Notes under the pieces: generated by a model
Seen by the model: the letters and a program-made list of their open reading frames with translations, nothing else
The model's database searches: none
Told to the model about the DNA's origin: nothing
Origin: an uncultured Blautia sp.
GTDB taxonomy: Bacteria > Bacillota > Clostridia > Lachnospirales > Lachnospiraceae
Direction of reading: 5' to 3'
Assembly: GCA_900539145.1 (NCBI GenBank)
Contig: UQAX01000010.1
Coordinates: 1 to 64,000 of the forward strand
DNA: 64,000 nucleotides
Part shown: in pieces, positions 1 through 8,381 of the stretch
How the letters are laid out: every line of letters begins with the position of its first letter
How positions within the stretch are numbered: the first letter of the stretch is position 1
Program-made: the position numbers and the translations under genes

Positions 1-86
1 CTATTTGATCATTCATAATGAAGTTGTTGGGACAATCCTTAACTTATTGACATTGGTCGTATATCAAAGCGACAGTCTCTTTTGCG
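1..86. other. Left-edge intergenic, downstream of citXG
   Basis: No gene is visible here. Just past the citXG stop there is a GACAGTCTCTTTT stretch (71-83) that looks like the 3' arm and T-run of a plus-strand terminator. Its partner arm is not inside the window, so the hairpin cannot be confirmed. The same ACAGTCTCTTTT string ends the palindromic element at 53.5 kb, but the core of that element is absent here. Confidence 0.3.
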
Positions 87-1499
87 TTATAAAAATGGAC
101 AAGGAATATTTTGTATAAAGTATAAAAAGTAAGTCAATGCCAGCATATCTGCACTTCCGCCGGGGCTGATGTTTCTGGAGACAAAGAAAGCATCCAGCTT
201 TGGAAGTATGGAAAGTTGTTCTTCGTAAGTAGCATGAGCCAGAAATTGCTGTAAATCCTTCTGTATCTTACAGGCAAGCTGATAATCAGAACGGATAATG
301 AGATTGGTATCTTCTGTGCAAGCGATATAATGTAAAAGTGTTATCAAGCCTGCCTGCCACAGGGAAAATCCCTTTTTTAAAACAGCTTGAAAAAGAGGAA
401 ATCCTACGTTGAAAAGAAGAGGAAATCCTTCTTTTGATTCTCCTCGAATGCCTGTAATTTTATACTTCAGATAGAGCTTCTCACCATTGGTTTTGGCTGT
501 ATCAGGTGTCAGTGTAAGGTAGTCGCTTAACAGTTCAGGAAGCATACAGCGGCATATCTCTGGCAGAGAAAGCAGGAAATTTTCAGAAGAAATATCCTTA
601 CTGTTTGTTGAAATATAATAGCCGATAGCAGCGCACAAAATCCCACCGGAAAAGACAATTCCCTTGTGAGTGTTTATTCCCTGCGTAGCGAAAAGCATGT
701 TTTTTTCAGCCTGTTTTCCAATACCTCGAAGCTTTTGAAACAGCAGTGGAAGTTCTTTTTTGGAGCAGTCGCAAGACAGCCCCTCTTTTACACATTGGCA
801 GAAGTAATCCGTGAGACTGTAAGCGCTGTTTATGAAGGTAGAAAGACGCATATCTTTGTGAGAACCATTATGCAGTCGGTCTACAAGACCCGGCTTTAAG
901 GATGTATTGACTTCATAAAAAAGCGCTTTTTGCATGAGCAGTCCAATGTGATTGGATAATCGAAAAACAAAGAAATTTTCCATGATTTCAATCTCTTTTG
1001 CAAGAAGCTCTTGTGCGCTATGTGTTCTGGAACGACCGCAGAGAAAGGCAGGATTGCCGCATAAAAGGCAGGTTCTTTCCAAAAATCCAAGCTCCTGACG
1101 TGACAGCTTGCTTCCGTCAGCACGCAGTATATCAAAGTCGAAAAGGCGTCCCAAAGGGTGTTGCTCCTCCTGCTCTAAAAGGTAAGATTTCATATCTTCC
1201 GGGTGCAGATTTAAAGCGAAAAAAGCCTCCCATCCGGTATCTTTTTTTACTTCTTTTTGCTCTATAATAACGCCATTTAAAAGAGAAATTCCTTTTGAAA
1301 TAATCGAAATCCCCACCTCATAAGTCCATTTTGTGTACGGAAAAACCTTCACAGAGCCGGGAATATTTAAGGTAAAGCTTAAAAGGCAGGATGGTGATTT
1401 TTGCAGCATTTCCTGTTGTATTTGCACTCGATTTTCTCTGGCATCTAGGATTTTCGCCATAGAGACATCCTTACCTGAAGTCCATAATTCTTGTTTCAT
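87..1499 (-). CDS. citXG: Bifunctional CitX-CitG (lyase prosthetic group synthesis and transfer)
   Basis: A 470-aa fusion. The N-terminal ~170 residues are CitX-like (transfer of phosphoribosyl-dephospho-CoA to the lyase acyl carrier), with the HPLGRLFDFD motif and a Cys/RSR/HS cluster. The remainder is CitG-like (triphosphoribosyl-dephospho-CoA synthase), with EVNTSLKPGLVD, the GSHKDM motif and the GINTHKG motif. The ATG overlaps the citC stop (ATGA) and has AGGAG 7 nt upstream, so the two are translationally coupled. The fused form is known in other citrate-lyase systems. The lyase subunits it should serve are citDEF at 11.2-13.8 kb, which lie in a glutamate-fermentation operon. The physiological client is therefore probably citramalate lyase (inference). 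Confidence 0.9.
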   Translation of the reverse strand: MKQELWTSGKDVSMAKILDARENRVQIQQEMLQKSPSCLLSFTLNIPGSVKVFPYTKWTYEVGISIISKGISLLNGVIIEQKEVKKDTGWEAFFALNLHPEDMKSYLLEQEEQHPLGRLFDFDILRADGSKLSRQELGFLERTCLLCGNPAFLCGRSRTHSAQELLAKEIEIMENFFVFRLSNHIGLLMQKALFYEVNTSLKPGLVDRLHNGSHKDMRLSTFINSAYSLTDYFCQCVKEGLSCDCSKKELPLLFQKLRGIGKQAEKNMLFATQGINTHKGIVFSGGILCAAIGYYISTNSKDISSENFLLSLPEICRCMLPELLSDYLTLTPDTAKTNGEKLYLKYKITGIRGESKEGFPLLFNVGFPLFQAVLKKGFSLWQAGLITLLHYIACTEDTNLIIRSDYQLACKIQKDLQQFLAHATYEEQLSILPKLDAFFVSRNISPGGSADMLALTYFLYFIQNIPCPFL

Positions 1500-2554
1500 A
1501 GTGATGCTCCTGATATTGTTTCTTTCGCAAGCAGGCTGTTTCGAAGCTCTTTTCCGGCAGGCGAAATAAGATAATTATAAGTGGATGGAGGGACAAATTC
1601 TTTTAACAAAGAATACTCTCCTTCCAGAAATTTTTGGCGTACAAAGGTGGCGCTGATAATGGTGTTGTCTTTTTGACATCTTGGAATTTCAGTTACTTCT
1701 ATATCAAAAGAAGGAAGGATTTTCTTCATTTGTTCATTGTATGCTCTTGTAATCAGGGAGAAGGGTTCTTCTCCTACAAAGCGTCCGGTAATGTGAAAAG
1801 CATCCTTAAAATATGTGCCGAAAATCTGTAAATCCAAAACAGCAGCTTTTTCCGTGGCAGCAGCTTTATCCTTTAAAAAGTAATCGGGAAAAGTTGCATG
1901 GGAAATGAGATAATCCGAGCTTCCATGGACAAAAACATTTGGTAAATGGGCACATCCCTGTTCTACCAGCTTCAGACGCACATCGGAAGGGAACTCAGAG
2001 GAGTCTGTGGATAAGACAAATACGTGAAGGTAATCACAAGCTTTTGCGGCTGTTTCCACTAAATATTGATGTCCGCAGGTAAAAGGGTTTGCATTCATTA
2101 CAATAGAACCGATGGAGCTGCCTTCATAAGCAGGAAGCTTTTTGGCTTCTTCCCGGAGATATTGAAGGATGCCGTTTTTTCGATTTTCCATAAGAAGCAT
2201 GTCATCAGTTTCTGTAATGGTATAAAATCCCATATCGGAAAACATTTGCTTATACATCGGTTTCGTAAATAAAAACAGATGAGAAATTCCCTGCTCAAAG
2301 GCATTTTTAACCAACTGTGTCATAATAAGCTGCAAACAGCCCTCCCCTTGAAAAGCAGGATTTATGGCAATACATTTTAAGGTGTTTTCATGGCGTGAGC
2401 CACAGCCTGCCAGCTTTCCGGAGGCGGTTTTTAGAAATACAGAATATTGGATTTGAGAGTCATAGGTTAAATCAAAGCTCTTTAAAAACTCTTTCATTTG
2501 TTCTAATTTCCGTGAATGAAAGGGAAAACCCTCTTCTAAATAAAATTGTTCCAT
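1496..2554 (-). CDS. citC: [Citrate (pro-3S)-lyase] ligase (acetylates the lyase acyl carrier)
   Basis: CitC acetylates the thiol of the lyase prosthetic group with ATP and acetate, switching the enzyme on. The N-terminal half is a GNAT-like domain. The C-terminal half is a nucleotidyltransferase domain with the conserved stretch NANPFTCGHQYLVE and a later ISATFVRQ motif. The chosen ATG (352 aa, the usual family length) has AAAGGAG 12 nt upstream; a longer upstream start at 2626 has no site and falls in the divergent promoter. First gene of the citC-citXG pair, divergent from hutD. Target is probably CitD of the citramalate lyase encoded nearby (inference). Confidence 0.9.
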   Translation of the reverse strand: MEQFYLEEGFPFHSRKLEQMKEFLKSFDLTYDSQIQYSVFLKTASGKLAGCGSRHENTLKCIAINPAFQGEGCLQLIMTQLVKNAFEQGISHLFLFTKPMYKQMFSDMGFYTITETDDMLLMENRKNGILQYLREEAKKLPAYEGSSIGSIVMNANPFTCGHQYLVETAAKACDYLHVFVLSTDSSEFPSDVRLKLVEQGCAHLPNVFVHGSSDYLISHATFPDYFLKDKAAATEKAAVLDLQIFGTYFKDAFHITGRFVGEEPFSLITRAYNEQMKKILPSFDIEVTEIPRCQKDNTIISATFVRQKFLEGEYSLLKEFVPPSTYNYLISPAGKELRNSLLAKETISGASL

Positions 2555-2625
2555 AGCCGTAATAAGCTCCTTTCCGAAACATATTATGGATATTTTAACA
2601 TGAAAAAAGGAATAGGGATAGTTCA

Positions 2626-2654
2626 TTGACTAAGAAAATATTTTTTGCTAGTAT
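2626..2654 (+). promoter_or_regulatory. Sigma-A-type promoter of hutD
   Basis: TTGACT (2626-2631), 17-nt spacer, TAGTAT (2649-2654), 28 nt ahead of the hutD ATG. It lies in the 128-bp gap between the divergent citC and hutD starts. Confidence 0.65.
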
Positions 2655-2682
2655 GAAAAGAAAAAGGAATAGGGGAAAAGGT

Positions 2683-3261
2683 ATGAGCGATAAGATGTTG
2701 GTGAAAAAAGCAGAAGATTTTATAACTTCAAAATGGTCAGGAGGAAGTACCACAGAGCTTTATATTTATCCTCCGCAGTCTGTGTATCGGGAAGGAAATT
2801 TTAAATGCCGTATCAGTAGTGCAACTGTGGAGGTTGAAAAATCTGATTTTACTTCTTTGCCGGGAGTGAAACGATATTTAAGTATTTTTTCCGGTGAATT
2901 AAAAATGATACACGGCGAAAAGGAGGAGGTCATTTTAGAACCCTTTGAAGTAGATTGCTTTGACGGAGGCGTGCCTACTGTGAGCTATGGAAAAGTGGTG
3001 GACTTTAATTTAATGCTGAAAAACGGTGCAGAAGGAGAAATGCAGGCGAAAGAAATGCAGGCAGAGGAAGAAATGATTTTGAAGCCGACAGAGAGTGAAA
3101 ATCTTTTGGCTGTTTATGTAAAAACAGGATGTATTCAGATAAAAGATAAGGAGGTAAGAGAAGGAGAGCTTTTTGTTTGCGAGGATTGGAACGAAGAATT
3201 GAAGATAAAAAATGCAGCTTCAAAGAAAACAGGGGTTGGGATTTGTAAGGTTAAATTATAG
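2683..3261 (+). CDS. hutD: HutD/Ves-family cupin protein
   Basis: A 192-aa protein matching the HutD/Ves family: KWSGGSTTEL near the N-terminus (family W-x-G-G-x-T-x-E), FKCRISSATVE, FTSLPGVKRYL, and VDFNLMLKNG. HutD is found with histidine-utilisation genes in many bacteria. Its exact role is unsettled; a role in limiting or sensing hut flux has been proposed. The ATG at 2683 follows AGGGGAAAAGG. Linkage to hutU/hutI 3.5 kb downstream supports the assignment. It is monocistronic, with its own promoter and terminator. A short repeated AKEMQAEEEM-like stretch mid-protein is unusual for the family. Confidence 0.75.
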   Translation: MSDKMLVKKAEDFITSKWSGGSTTELYIYPPQSVYREGNFKCRISSATVEVEKSDFTSLPGVKRYLSIFSGELKMIHGEKEEVILEPFEVDCFDGGVPTVSYGKVVDFNLMLKNGAEGEMQAKEMQAEEEMILKPTESENLLAVYVKTGCIQIKDKEVREGELFVCEDWNEELKIKNAASKKTGVGICKVKL

Positions 3262-3270
3262 GAAAAGCAG

Positions 3271-3293
3271 AGACGTCAGTAAAAGCTGGCGTC
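3271..3293 (+). terminator. Rho-independent terminator of hutD
   Basis: 9-bp stem AGACGTCAG / CTGGCGTCT (one G-U pair) with a 5-nt loop, followed by TTTGTGTATT. Confidence 0.6.
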
Positions 3294-3358
3294 TTTGTGT
3301 ATTGTATACAAAAATCAAATTTTGAAAATGTGAATAATAACAAAAATAAACAAAAGTA

Positions 3359-3387
3359 TTGACAATTAAAAGGTAGGATGTTAGGAT
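3359..3387 (+). promoter_or_regulatory. Promoter of the dctP-tkt chimera / SDR locus
   Basis: TTGACA (3359-3364), 17-nt spacer, TAGGAT (3382-3387). The -10 lies inside a cluster of TAGGATG repeats, so an operator here would block RNA polymerase. Confidence 0.6.
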
Positions 3388-3416
3388 GTAAATAACAAAA
3401 CAACCAACGTAGGATG
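3373..3416 (+). promoter_or_regulatory. Cluster of GTAGGATG repeats (candidate GntR operator)
   Basis: GTAGGATG at 3373-3380, TTAGGATG at 3381-3388 and GTAGGATG at 3409-3416, overlapping the promoter. A fourth copy (5296-5303) precedes the GntR gene. The shared longer form is TAGGATGTAAA (3382-3392 and 5297-5307). Likely bound by the FadR-type GntR regulator encoded at 5327 (inference). Confidence 0.5.
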
Positions 3417-3434
3417 AATAAAAGGAGAGGGATT

Positions 3435-4463
3435 ATGAAGCGGAAGGTGTTAGGTATTCTATTTGTGTCGACGGTATTCATGACGTCTTGGTGCGGATGC
3501 GGCAATGGAAATACAAAAGCAGAAATGCAAACAGGGGAAAAGGGATATCAGAAAATTGAGTTGGTAATGGCGGTGAATGGAACAGATATCCAAATTGACA
3601 CAAAGGTAGCAGATAAGTTTGCAGAACTGGTGGCAGAAGAAACAAACGGAAATGTCACGATATCAGTATTTCCAAATGACCAGCTGGCAGGGGGAAATGC
3701 TTCCAAAGGGATTGAAATGATAGCCGGTGGAGGTGTAGATTTGGCAGCTTATGCCACGAGTGTACTTTCTGTTATCGACAGACAGTTATCCGTAGGAATT
3801 ATACCGTGGAGCTTTGCAGATTACGAAGAAGCAAAGGACGTCATTGACAGTACAGGATACAAATATTATGAAGAACGATTAGATGCGAAAGGTCTTACCT
3901 ATATGGGAGTTTTAAGAACGCTTCCAAACATGACTGTCATTATGCCGGCGGATTATTATGCGGCAAAAAAACTGGTAGCAAAAGCAGCGGAATTTAACGG
4001 TCCTGTGTATCTTCGATTTACAAGAGATGCCATACCTGTTATTTATGATGAAGATGTAGAGTTGGAAATCAGGAAAGCCCATAAAATCAGAGATGGAAAA
4101 GATATTTCGATTATTGCCAACGGAGACACTGTATGTATTGCAATGAAAGCTGCGGAAGAATTAGAAGTGCAGGGGATTTCTGTAAAACTGCTGGATATGC
4201 ACACAATCAAACCGTTAGATGTAGAAGCGGTGAAAGCGTGCATTGCTGATACTGGAAAGATTATTACAGTAGAGGATCATAATATTATAAACGGATTAGG
4301 CAGTGCAGTGTGTGAAGTTGCGGCAGAGTATGAGCATACGGTTGTCAAAAGAATTGGTATCCAGGATCAGTTTGGTCAGTCTGCACCTTATGAAAGACTT
4401 CTGGAAATGAATGGAATTACAGCGGAAAATATTGTTGCCACAGCAAAGGCTTTATTGAAATAG
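3435..4463 (+). pseudogene. In-frame chimera: TRAP solute-binding protein (DctP) N-half fused to transketolase C-terminal part
   Basis: Residues 1-~159 are a DctP-type TRAP receptor: a lipoprotein-like signal (WCGCG at the cleavage region), then VADKFAELVAEETNG and PNDQLAGGNASKGIEMI typical of the family. From about residue 160 (nt ~3909-3917) the sequence is instead the C-terminal part of a transketolase small subunit: RTLPNMTVIMPAD, GPVYLRF, LLDMHTIKPLD, EDHNIINGLG. Each part is about half of its normal protein, and the DctQ/DctM genes and transketolase N-subunit are missing. The simplest reading is a deletion joining two genes of one sugar-acid operon; a collapsed assembly is the alternative. 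An exported half-transketolase is unlikely to be functional. ATG at 3435 follows AAAGGAGAGGG. Confidence 0.8.
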
Positions 4464-4483
4464 TCAAAAGGGAGGAAAAGGAA

Positions 4484-5242
4484 ATGTTAGATTTTAACGG
4501 TCAGGTAGTTGTTGTTACAGGAAGCGGTTCTCCGAAAGGAATAGGAAAAACCATTGCAAAAACTTTTGCAAGACAGGGAGCACAGTTGATTATTACGGAT
4601 ATGAACGCAGAGGGCGTAAAAGACGTAGTGGAAGAAATTCAGGCAGAGGGCGGAAAGGCTTATGGTATTGTATCCAATATTACAGATGAAAAATCCGTAC
4701 AGGATATGGTAGACGAGATAGTAGAAAAATTTGGCAGACTGGACGTATTGGTAAATAATGCAGGGATTTCTCAAAAAGTCACAGTGGAAGATATGACCCT
4801 TGATGACATGAAACGTATCTTTAATGTAAATATGTTTGGACTGTTTCTTGTAACGCAGAAATGTATGAAGGTAATGCGTGCTCAGAAATACGGCAGAATT
4901 GTCAATTTGTCTTCTGTATCAGGTAAAAGAGGCGGAGGAATATTCGGCGGAGCTCATTATTCCGCATCAAAAGCGGCTGTTTTGGCATTTTCTAAAAATC
5001 TTTCCAGAGAAATTTGCGCAGAGGGAATTACCGTCAACAGTGTATGTCCGGGCTTGATTAACACAGAAATATGGAAATCCCTTCCAAAGGAGGAGGCAGA
5101 TAAGGTCATTGACGGTATTCCCATGGGACGTCCCGGTGAAACACAGGAAGTGGCAAATGCCATTGTCTTTTTAGCATCAAAAGAAGCATCTTATATTACA
5201 GGCGAGGAAATTGATATCAACGGCGGTTCACACATGGATTAA
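4484..5242 (+). CDS. SDR-family NAD(P)-dependent oxidoreductase
   Basis: 252-aa classical short-chain dehydrogenase: TGSGSPKGIG cofactor motif, NNAG at ~90, catalytic Ser in LSSVSG, YSASK (Tyr/Lys), and the SCPG-like VCPGLINTE. Substrate is not readable from sequence. Its position between a transketolase remnant and a GntR regulator points to a polyol, sugar acid or ketose-reducing step (inference). GGGAGGAAAAGG precedes the ATG, 20 nt after the chimera stop, so it is probably cotranscribed with it. Confidence 0.85.
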   Translation: MLDFNGQVVVVTGSGSPKGIGKTIAKTFARQGAQLIITDMNAEGVKDVVEEIQAEGGKAYGIVSNITDEKSVQDMVDEIVEKFGRLDVLVNNAGISQKVTVEDMTLDDMKRIFNVNMFGLFLVTQKCMKVMRAQKYGRIVNLSSVSGKRGGGIFGGAHYSASKAAVLAFSKNLSREICAEGITVNSVCPGLINTEIWKSLPKEEADKVIDGIPMGRPGETQEVANAIVFLASKEASYITGEEIDINGGSHMD

Positions 5243-5295
5243 GAAATAATAATTCTTCTGGACTTTTTCTTCCGCTAATAGTAGTATGACAGTAT

Positions 5296-5307
5296 GTAGG
5301 ATGTAAA
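5296..5307 (+). promoter_or_regulatory. GTAGGATG repeat before the GntR gene
   Basis: GTAGGATG (5296-5303), within TAGGATGTAAA that also occurs at 3382-3392. It lies 20-30 nt before the GntR start, consistent with autoregulation (inference). Confidence 0.4.
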
Positions 5308-5326
5308 CTCTTAGAAGGTGAAGAAT

Positions 5327-6049
5327 ATGAAGAAAGAAGAAATGACGTATTTAAAGAAGGTTACAACACAATCCGTAGTGCAAAGAGTGATTGACAGCTT
5401 AACAGATGCCATGATTAACAGACATTTGAGACCGGGAGATAAAATCCCTACGGAAACAGAACTGGCAGAAAGTCTGGGCGTTGGCAGGAATTCTATCAGA
5501 GAGGCTATTAAGATTTTAGTGTATCTTGGTGTACTGGAAATCAGAAGAGCTGAGGGGACATTTGTATGTGAAGGATTTTCGGAAAGTATGATTGATCCTA
5601 TGATTTACGGGATTATTCTGGATAAGGAGGAGTCATACGAAAATCTGATGGAGCTTCGAGAATTGATAGAGGCAGGAGTGATGCGCCTTGCCATGCAAAA
5701 AGCCAATGCAGAAGATTTGGAAATATTAAAGGAAAAGAAAGACAGACTGGAAGAGGAAATACTAAAAGGACCTGATAATATAGAAAATATTTTTCAGGCA
5801 GATAATTGCTTTCATGACACGATTTCCGGCATGGGAAAAAATCCTCTGGTAAATAAGATAGATAAAGTGGTTCGGGTGCTTACTTATTCCATGCGTTTTC
5901 ATTCGGTAAAAGGAATGTTGGACTCAGGAAGAGGTGAAGAGCTGTTCGAGGCGCATCAGAAGATTTACGAAATGATTGAAAAGCATGATGTGAAAGATAT
6001 CAACAAAGCAGTGAGAAATACGTATTTTACAGATGTAGGTATGAAATAG
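5327..6049 (+). CDS. FadR-subfamily GntR transcriptional regulator
   Basis: 240 aa. N-terminal winged helix (residues ~10-75) with LRPGDKIPTETELAESLGVGRNSIREAIKIL. The C-terminal all-helical FCD ligand domain has the LRELIEAGVMRLA helix and a D/H metal-type pattern (FHDTISGMG). The start follows AAGGTG by 6 nt. Likely controls the SDR/transketolase locus in front of it through the GTAGGATG repeats. It also sits immediately before the hut operon, so control of that operon cannot be excluded. Confidence 0.85.
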   Translation: MKKEEMTYLKKVTTQSVVQRVIDSLTDAMINRHLRPGDKIPTETELAESLGVGRNSIREAIKILVYLGVLEIRRAEGTFVCEGFSESMIDPMIYGIILDKEESYENLMELRELIEAGVMRLAMQKANAEDLEILKEKKDRLEEEILKGPDNIENIFQADNCFHDTISGMGKNPLVNKIDKVVRVLTYSMRFHSVKGMLDSGRGEELFEAHQKIYEMIEKHDVKDINKAVRNTYFTDVGMK

Positions 6050-6054
6050 AGGAA

Positions 6055-6100
6055 GGAAGAGATTGCCTGAAGCATTGAAAACAGAGCAACCTCTTCCTTT
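6055..6100 (+). terminator. Terminator after the GntR gene
   Basis: 12-position stem GGAAGAGATTGC / GCAACCTCTTCC with one mismatch and a 19-nt loop, ending in TTT. It separates the GntR locus from the hut operon. Confidence 0.6.
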
Positions 6101-6113
6101 CGTGCATTTTTAC

Positions 6114-6141
6114 TTTACCATACCAGAATAAAAGGTATAAA
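6114..6141 (+). promoter_or_regulatory. Candidate promoter of the hut-glm operon
   Basis: TTTACC (6114-6119), 16-nt spacer, TATAAA (6136-6141). A second possible -10, TACAAT at 6221-6226, lacks a good -35. If the upstream one is used, the inverted repeat at 6163-6210 lies in the leader RNA. Confidence 0.4.
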
Positions 6142-6162
6142 TTCGTTAATATATATAAAAAA

Positions 6163-6210
6163 AGTCTAAAACGTCAAGAGAATAAGGGAAAAATAGACGT
6201 TTTTTAGACT
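6163..6210 (+). promoter_or_regulatory. Inverted repeat upstream of hutU
   Basis: AGTCTAAAACGTC (6163-6175) and GACGTTTTTTAGACT (6196-6210) are complementary apart from a 2-nt bulge. No T-run follows, so it is not an ordinary terminator. It could be an operator dyad or a leader hairpin. Confidence 0.5.
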
Positions 6211-6254
6211 GTAACAGTGCTACAATCGTAAAAAAAGCAAAGGAGAGATGCGAA

Positions 6255-8300
6255 ATGAACAATGCAGAGATCGGAAATGCAATGGTAATTAAATTAGATG
6301 CGGTATTACCGGAGTATCCAACATTTAAAGAAGGTGTCAGAAGAGCTCCCAAAAGAGAATTGACATTAAATAAAAGAGAAATCAAATTGGCAGTAGCAAA
6401 TGCCTTGAGATATGTACCTGAAGAACTGCATGAACAGTTGGCACCGGAATTCCTGGACGAATTATTAACACATGGACGTATCTACGGATATCGTTTTATG
6501 CCCAAAGAAAGAATTTATGGAAAACCAATCGACGAGTATAAAGGTGAATGTGTAGAAGGTAAAGCTTTTCAGGTTATGATTGACAACAATCTGGACCATG
6601 AGGTCGCTCTTTATCCTTATGAACTGGTTACATACGGCGAAACCGGACAGGTTTGCCAGAACTGGATGCAGTATCAGTTAATTAAAAAATATCTTGAAAA
6701 ACTGACACATCACCACACATTGGTTATGATGAGCGGACATCCAATGGGACTTTTCAAATCTCATGAAACAAGCCCAAGAGTTATTGTAACAAACGGTCTT
6801 ATGGTTGGTATGTTTGATAATCCGGAAGACTGGGCAAAAGCAACAGCTATGGGATGCTCTTCCTACGGGCAGATGACAGCCGGAGGCTGGATGTACATCG
6901 GACCACAGGGTATCGTACACGGTACATTTAATACAATTCTTAATGCAGGACGTAAATTCTTAGGAGTTCCGCAGGACGGAGATTTAGCAGGACACTTATT
7001 CGTGACAAGTGGTCTTGGCGGTATGAGCGGTGCTCAACCAAAAGCTATTGAAATCGCAGGCGGCGTAGGTATTGTAGCAGAAGTGGATTACTCCAGAATT
7101 AAAACAAGACATGATCAGGGTTGGGTAAGTCTTGTAATTGAAGATGCTGCGGAAGCATTTAAGGTTGCTCAGAAATATATGGACAAGAAAGAAACAATTT
7201 CCATTGCATTCCACGGAAATATTGTTGACCTTCTTCAGTATGCTGTTGACAATAACATTAAGATTGAATTGTTATCTGACCAGACATCCTGTCACGTTCC
7301 TTATGACGGCGGTTACTGTCCACAGGGACTTACTTTCGAAGAAAGAACAGAGATGCTTGCTAATGACAAAGAAAAATTCTGTGAATTAGTAGATCAGTCC
7401 TTAATCAAACATTATCACTTAATTAAGACTTTAGTAGAAAGAGGAGCATACTTCTTCGACTATGGTAACGCATTTATGAAAGCTGTATTTGATGCAGGTG
7501 CAAAAGATATTGCTAAGAACGGAGAAGATACAAGCGAAGGATTTATCTTCCCATCTTATGTAGAAGATATTTTAGGACCAGAATTATTCGATTACGGATA
7601 TGGACCATTCAGATGGTGCTGTCTGTCCGGAAAACCGGAAGATTTAAGAAAAACAGACCATGCTGCTATGGAAATTATTGATCCAAACAGAAGAAGTCAG
7701 GATAGAGATAACTATATCTGGATTCGTGACGCAGAAAAGAATAAATTGGTTGTTGGTACACAGTGCCGTATTCTTTATCAGGATGCTCTTGGCAGACGTG
7801 ATATCGCACTTAAATTTAATGAAATGGTAAGAAACGGTGAAATCGGACCTGTTATGCTTGGCCGTGATCATCATGACACAGGCGGAACTGACTCACCATA
7901 CAGAGAAACATCTAATATTTACGATGGCTCTAACATTACAGCAGATATGGCTGTACACTGCTATGCAGGTAATGCTGCAAGAGGAATGAGTCTTGTAGCT
8001 CTTCATAATGGTGGTGGCGTTGGTATCAGCAAATCTATCAATGGTGGATTTGGTATGGTTCTTGATGGAAGCGAAAGAGTAGATGAAATCCTTATGGCTG
8101 CAATTCCATGGGATACTATGATTGGTGTTTCCAGAAGAAGCTGGGGAAGATGCGAACATTCTATTGAAACAGTAGCAGAATATAACAAAATCAGAAATGG
8201 TGAAGACTATATCACAATGCCTTATCTGGCAAGCGATGAGCTGATTGAAAGAGTGTGCAAAGATGTTGTAGTAGAAGAACATCATCATGCACATCACTAA
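6255..8300 (+). CDS. hutU: Urocanate hydratase
   Basis: Converts urocanate to 4-imidazolone-5-propionate using tightly bound NAD+. 681 aa, longer than the ~555-aa enzymes of enterics and Bacillus. Visible motifs: GGMSGAQPKAIEIAGG (NAD-binding), RIKTRHDQGW, RWCCLSGKPED around residues 453-463 (family active-site Cys region), GRDHHDTGGTDSPYRET and HNGGGVGISKSINGG. The tail EEHHHAHH is histidine-rich and natural-looking. Strong AAAGGAGAG before ATG. First gene of the large operon; the preceding pathway enzyme HutH is not in the window. Confidence 0.93.
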   Translation: MNNAEIGNAMVIKLDAVLPEYPTFKEGVRRAPKRELTLNKREIKLAVANALRYVPEELHEQLAPEFLDELLTHGRIYGYRFMPKERIYGKPIDEYKGECVEGKAFQVMIDNNLDHEVALYPYELVTYGETGQVCQNWMQYQLIKKYLEKLTHHHTLVMMSGHPMGLFKSHETSPRVIVTNGLMVGMFDNPEDWAKATAMGCSSYGQMTAGGWMYIGPQGIVHGTFNTILNAGRKFLGVPQDGDLAGHLFVTSGLGGMSGAQPKAIEIAGGVGIVAEVDYSRIKTRHDQGWVSLVIEDAAEAFKVAQKYMDKKETISIAFHGNIVDLLQYAVDNNIKIELLSDQTSCHVPYDGGYCPQGLTFEERTEMLANDKEKFCELVDQSLIKHYHLIKTLVERGAYFFDYGNAFMKAVFDAGAKDIAKNGEDTSEGFIFPSYVEDILGPELFDYGYGPFRWCCLSGKPEDLRKTDHAAMEIIDPNRRSQDRDNYIWIRDAEKNKLVVGTQCRILYQDALGRRDIALKFNEMVRNGEIGPVMLGRDHHDTGGTDSPYRETSNIYDGSNITADMAVHCYAGNAARGMSLVALHNGGGVGISKSINGGFGMVLDGSERVDEILMAAIPWDTMIGVSRRSWGRCEHSIETVAEYNKIRNGEDYITMPYLASDELIERVCKDVVVEEHHHAHH

Positions 8301-8326
8301 AAGTTTATCTTGAATTTTCAGGGACG

Positions 8327-8346
8327 GGCACCGGAATATCGGTGCC
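8327..8346 (+). other. Intercistronic hairpin hutU-hutI
   Basis: GGCACCG-gaatat-CGGTGCC (7-bp GC-rich stem) in the 81-nt gap, with no T-run. Possibly an mRNA processing or stability element. Confidence 0.4.
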
Positions 8347-8381
8347 TGAACCCCTATTAAGCAGTCGCAAGGAGATAGAAC

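Noticed and set aside
2626..2682. Longer N-termini for both citC and hutD starting at 2626
   Set aside because: The position is the -35 box of a good promoter, and each gene has a better internal ATG with a ribosome site.
8270..8300. His-rich tail of HutU as a cloning tag
   Set aside because: The run is interrupted (HHHAHH) and continues naturally into the operon; nothing vector-like is nearby.
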